From NCBI GenBank assembly GCA_013290035.1, contig JABCYT010000244.1:1-5984 (forward strand): a DNA stretch of 5,984 nucleotides, given 5' to 3'. Both the position numbers and the translations under genes were made by a program. The DNA is from Alphaproteobacteria bacterium (lineage in GTDB: Bacteria > Pseudomonadota > Alphaproteobacteria > Reyranellales > Reyranellaceae). Shown here in pieces: positions 5,725 to 5,984 of this stretch (the first letter of the stretch is position 1; every line of letters starts with the position of its first letter). Below the pieces are notes generated by a model that was not told the origin of the DNA, did not search any database, and saw only the letters and a program-made list of their open reading frames with translations.

Positions 5725-5984
5725 TGTTCGCCCGCCTGCGCGAGTGGCTGTTCGGCGGCGGCGGGCCGGAAAATCTGCCCGACCGTGTGCGCGACGCCAT
5801 CCGCCGCCAGCAGGAGCGCAGCGAGATCCTGATCGGTTGGATCCAGCTTTCCATCACCGTCCTGGTAGGCCTCGTCTACGAGGGCACCAGCATGGCCGAG
5901 GGCGTGATCCAGGAAGAGTACTCGCTCGAAGGCACGTGGCTGCTGCTTTACGGGGCGATCTGCCTCGTGCGGCTGGCGTTGGCC
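5724..5984 (+). CDS. N-terminus of a two-TM membrane protein, probably an adenylate/guanylate cyclase (partial, runs off the window)
   Basis: The frame beginning at the ATG in TGATG (5724-5726) stays open for all 87 codons to the window edge. GGAG at 5712-5715, eight bases upstream, supports this start. The product has a short cytoplasmic head (1-34) with DRVRDAIRRQQERSEILIGW (20-39), a hydrophobic segment about 35-51, a short acidic loop (59-70) and a second hydrophobic segment from about 71 to the edge. I recall this head (R-x-x-I-R-x-Q-Q-x-x-S-E-x-L-I-G-W) as the membrane N-terminus of alphaproteobacterial class III adenylate/guanylate cyclases and some related sensor proteins. The catalytic domain is not in the window, so a histidine kinase or other output is possible. 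It probably shares a transcript with the methyltransferase gene. Confidence 0.75.
   Translation, partial: MFARLREWLFGGGGPENLPDRVRDAIRRQQERSEILIGWIQLSITVLVGLVYEGTSMAEGVIQEEYSLEGTWLLLYGAICLVRLALA

Noticed and set aside
1..5984. CRISPR array, mobile element or defence island
   Set aside because: No direct repeats with regular spacing, no transposase or integrase motifs, no target-site duplications and no compositional break were seen; all genes look like resident chromosome.

Overview
The window is GC-rich, gene-dense bacterial chromosome. The gene types, codon use and tight TGATG/ATGA junctions suggest an alphaproteobacterium, possibly of the Hyphomicrobiales/Rhodospirillales kind. This placement is inferred from general protein character and an rdgB-hemW pair typical of that class. 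No rRNA, tRNA, CRISPR array, insertion sequence or phage gene is visible.

Left block, plus strand, 5-2615: rdgB (house-cleaning inosine/xanthosine triphosphate pyrophosphatase), hemW (radical-SAM heme chaperone) and a secreted family-3 amino-acid-binding protein. Each junction is a 4-base ATGA overlap. The rdgB ATG itself sits in a TGATG at the window edge, so an upstream gene (often rph in this context) may end there. The block closes with a long imperfect palindrome at 2628-2658 that resembles dispersed intergenic repeats of alphaproteobacteria and could act as a transcript-end hairpin.

Middle block, 2697-3801: a stand-alone RraA/HMG-aldolase-fold gene on the plus strand with a strong Shine-Dalgarno. 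It converges, across only 17 bases, on a minus-strand hspQ gene (hemimethylated-DNA-binding/heat-shock YccV-HspQ family). hspQ is divergent from the next block. The roughly 200-255-base intergenic region between them is relatively AT-rich and holds a weak heat-shock-like promoter candidate for hspQ, plus two small perfect hairpins just upstream of the next plus-strand start.

Right block, plus strand, 4009-5984: an MBL-fold metallohydrolase with a complete HxHxDH metal site, a class I SAM-dependent methyltransferase, and the first 87 codons of a two-TM membrane protein. That last N-terminus looks like the sensor region of alphaproteobacterial adenylate/guanylate cyclases, but the gene runs off the window. 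Gene spacing (24 bases, then a TGATG overlap) suggests one transcript.

Most of the window is ordinary housekeeping and metabolism. The points most worth a second look are the transport-type binding protein coupled to hemW without transporter genes, the altered acidic position in the RraA-like protein, the palindromic repeat, the tandem leader hairpins, and the MBL hydrolase-methyltransferase-putative cyclase run.
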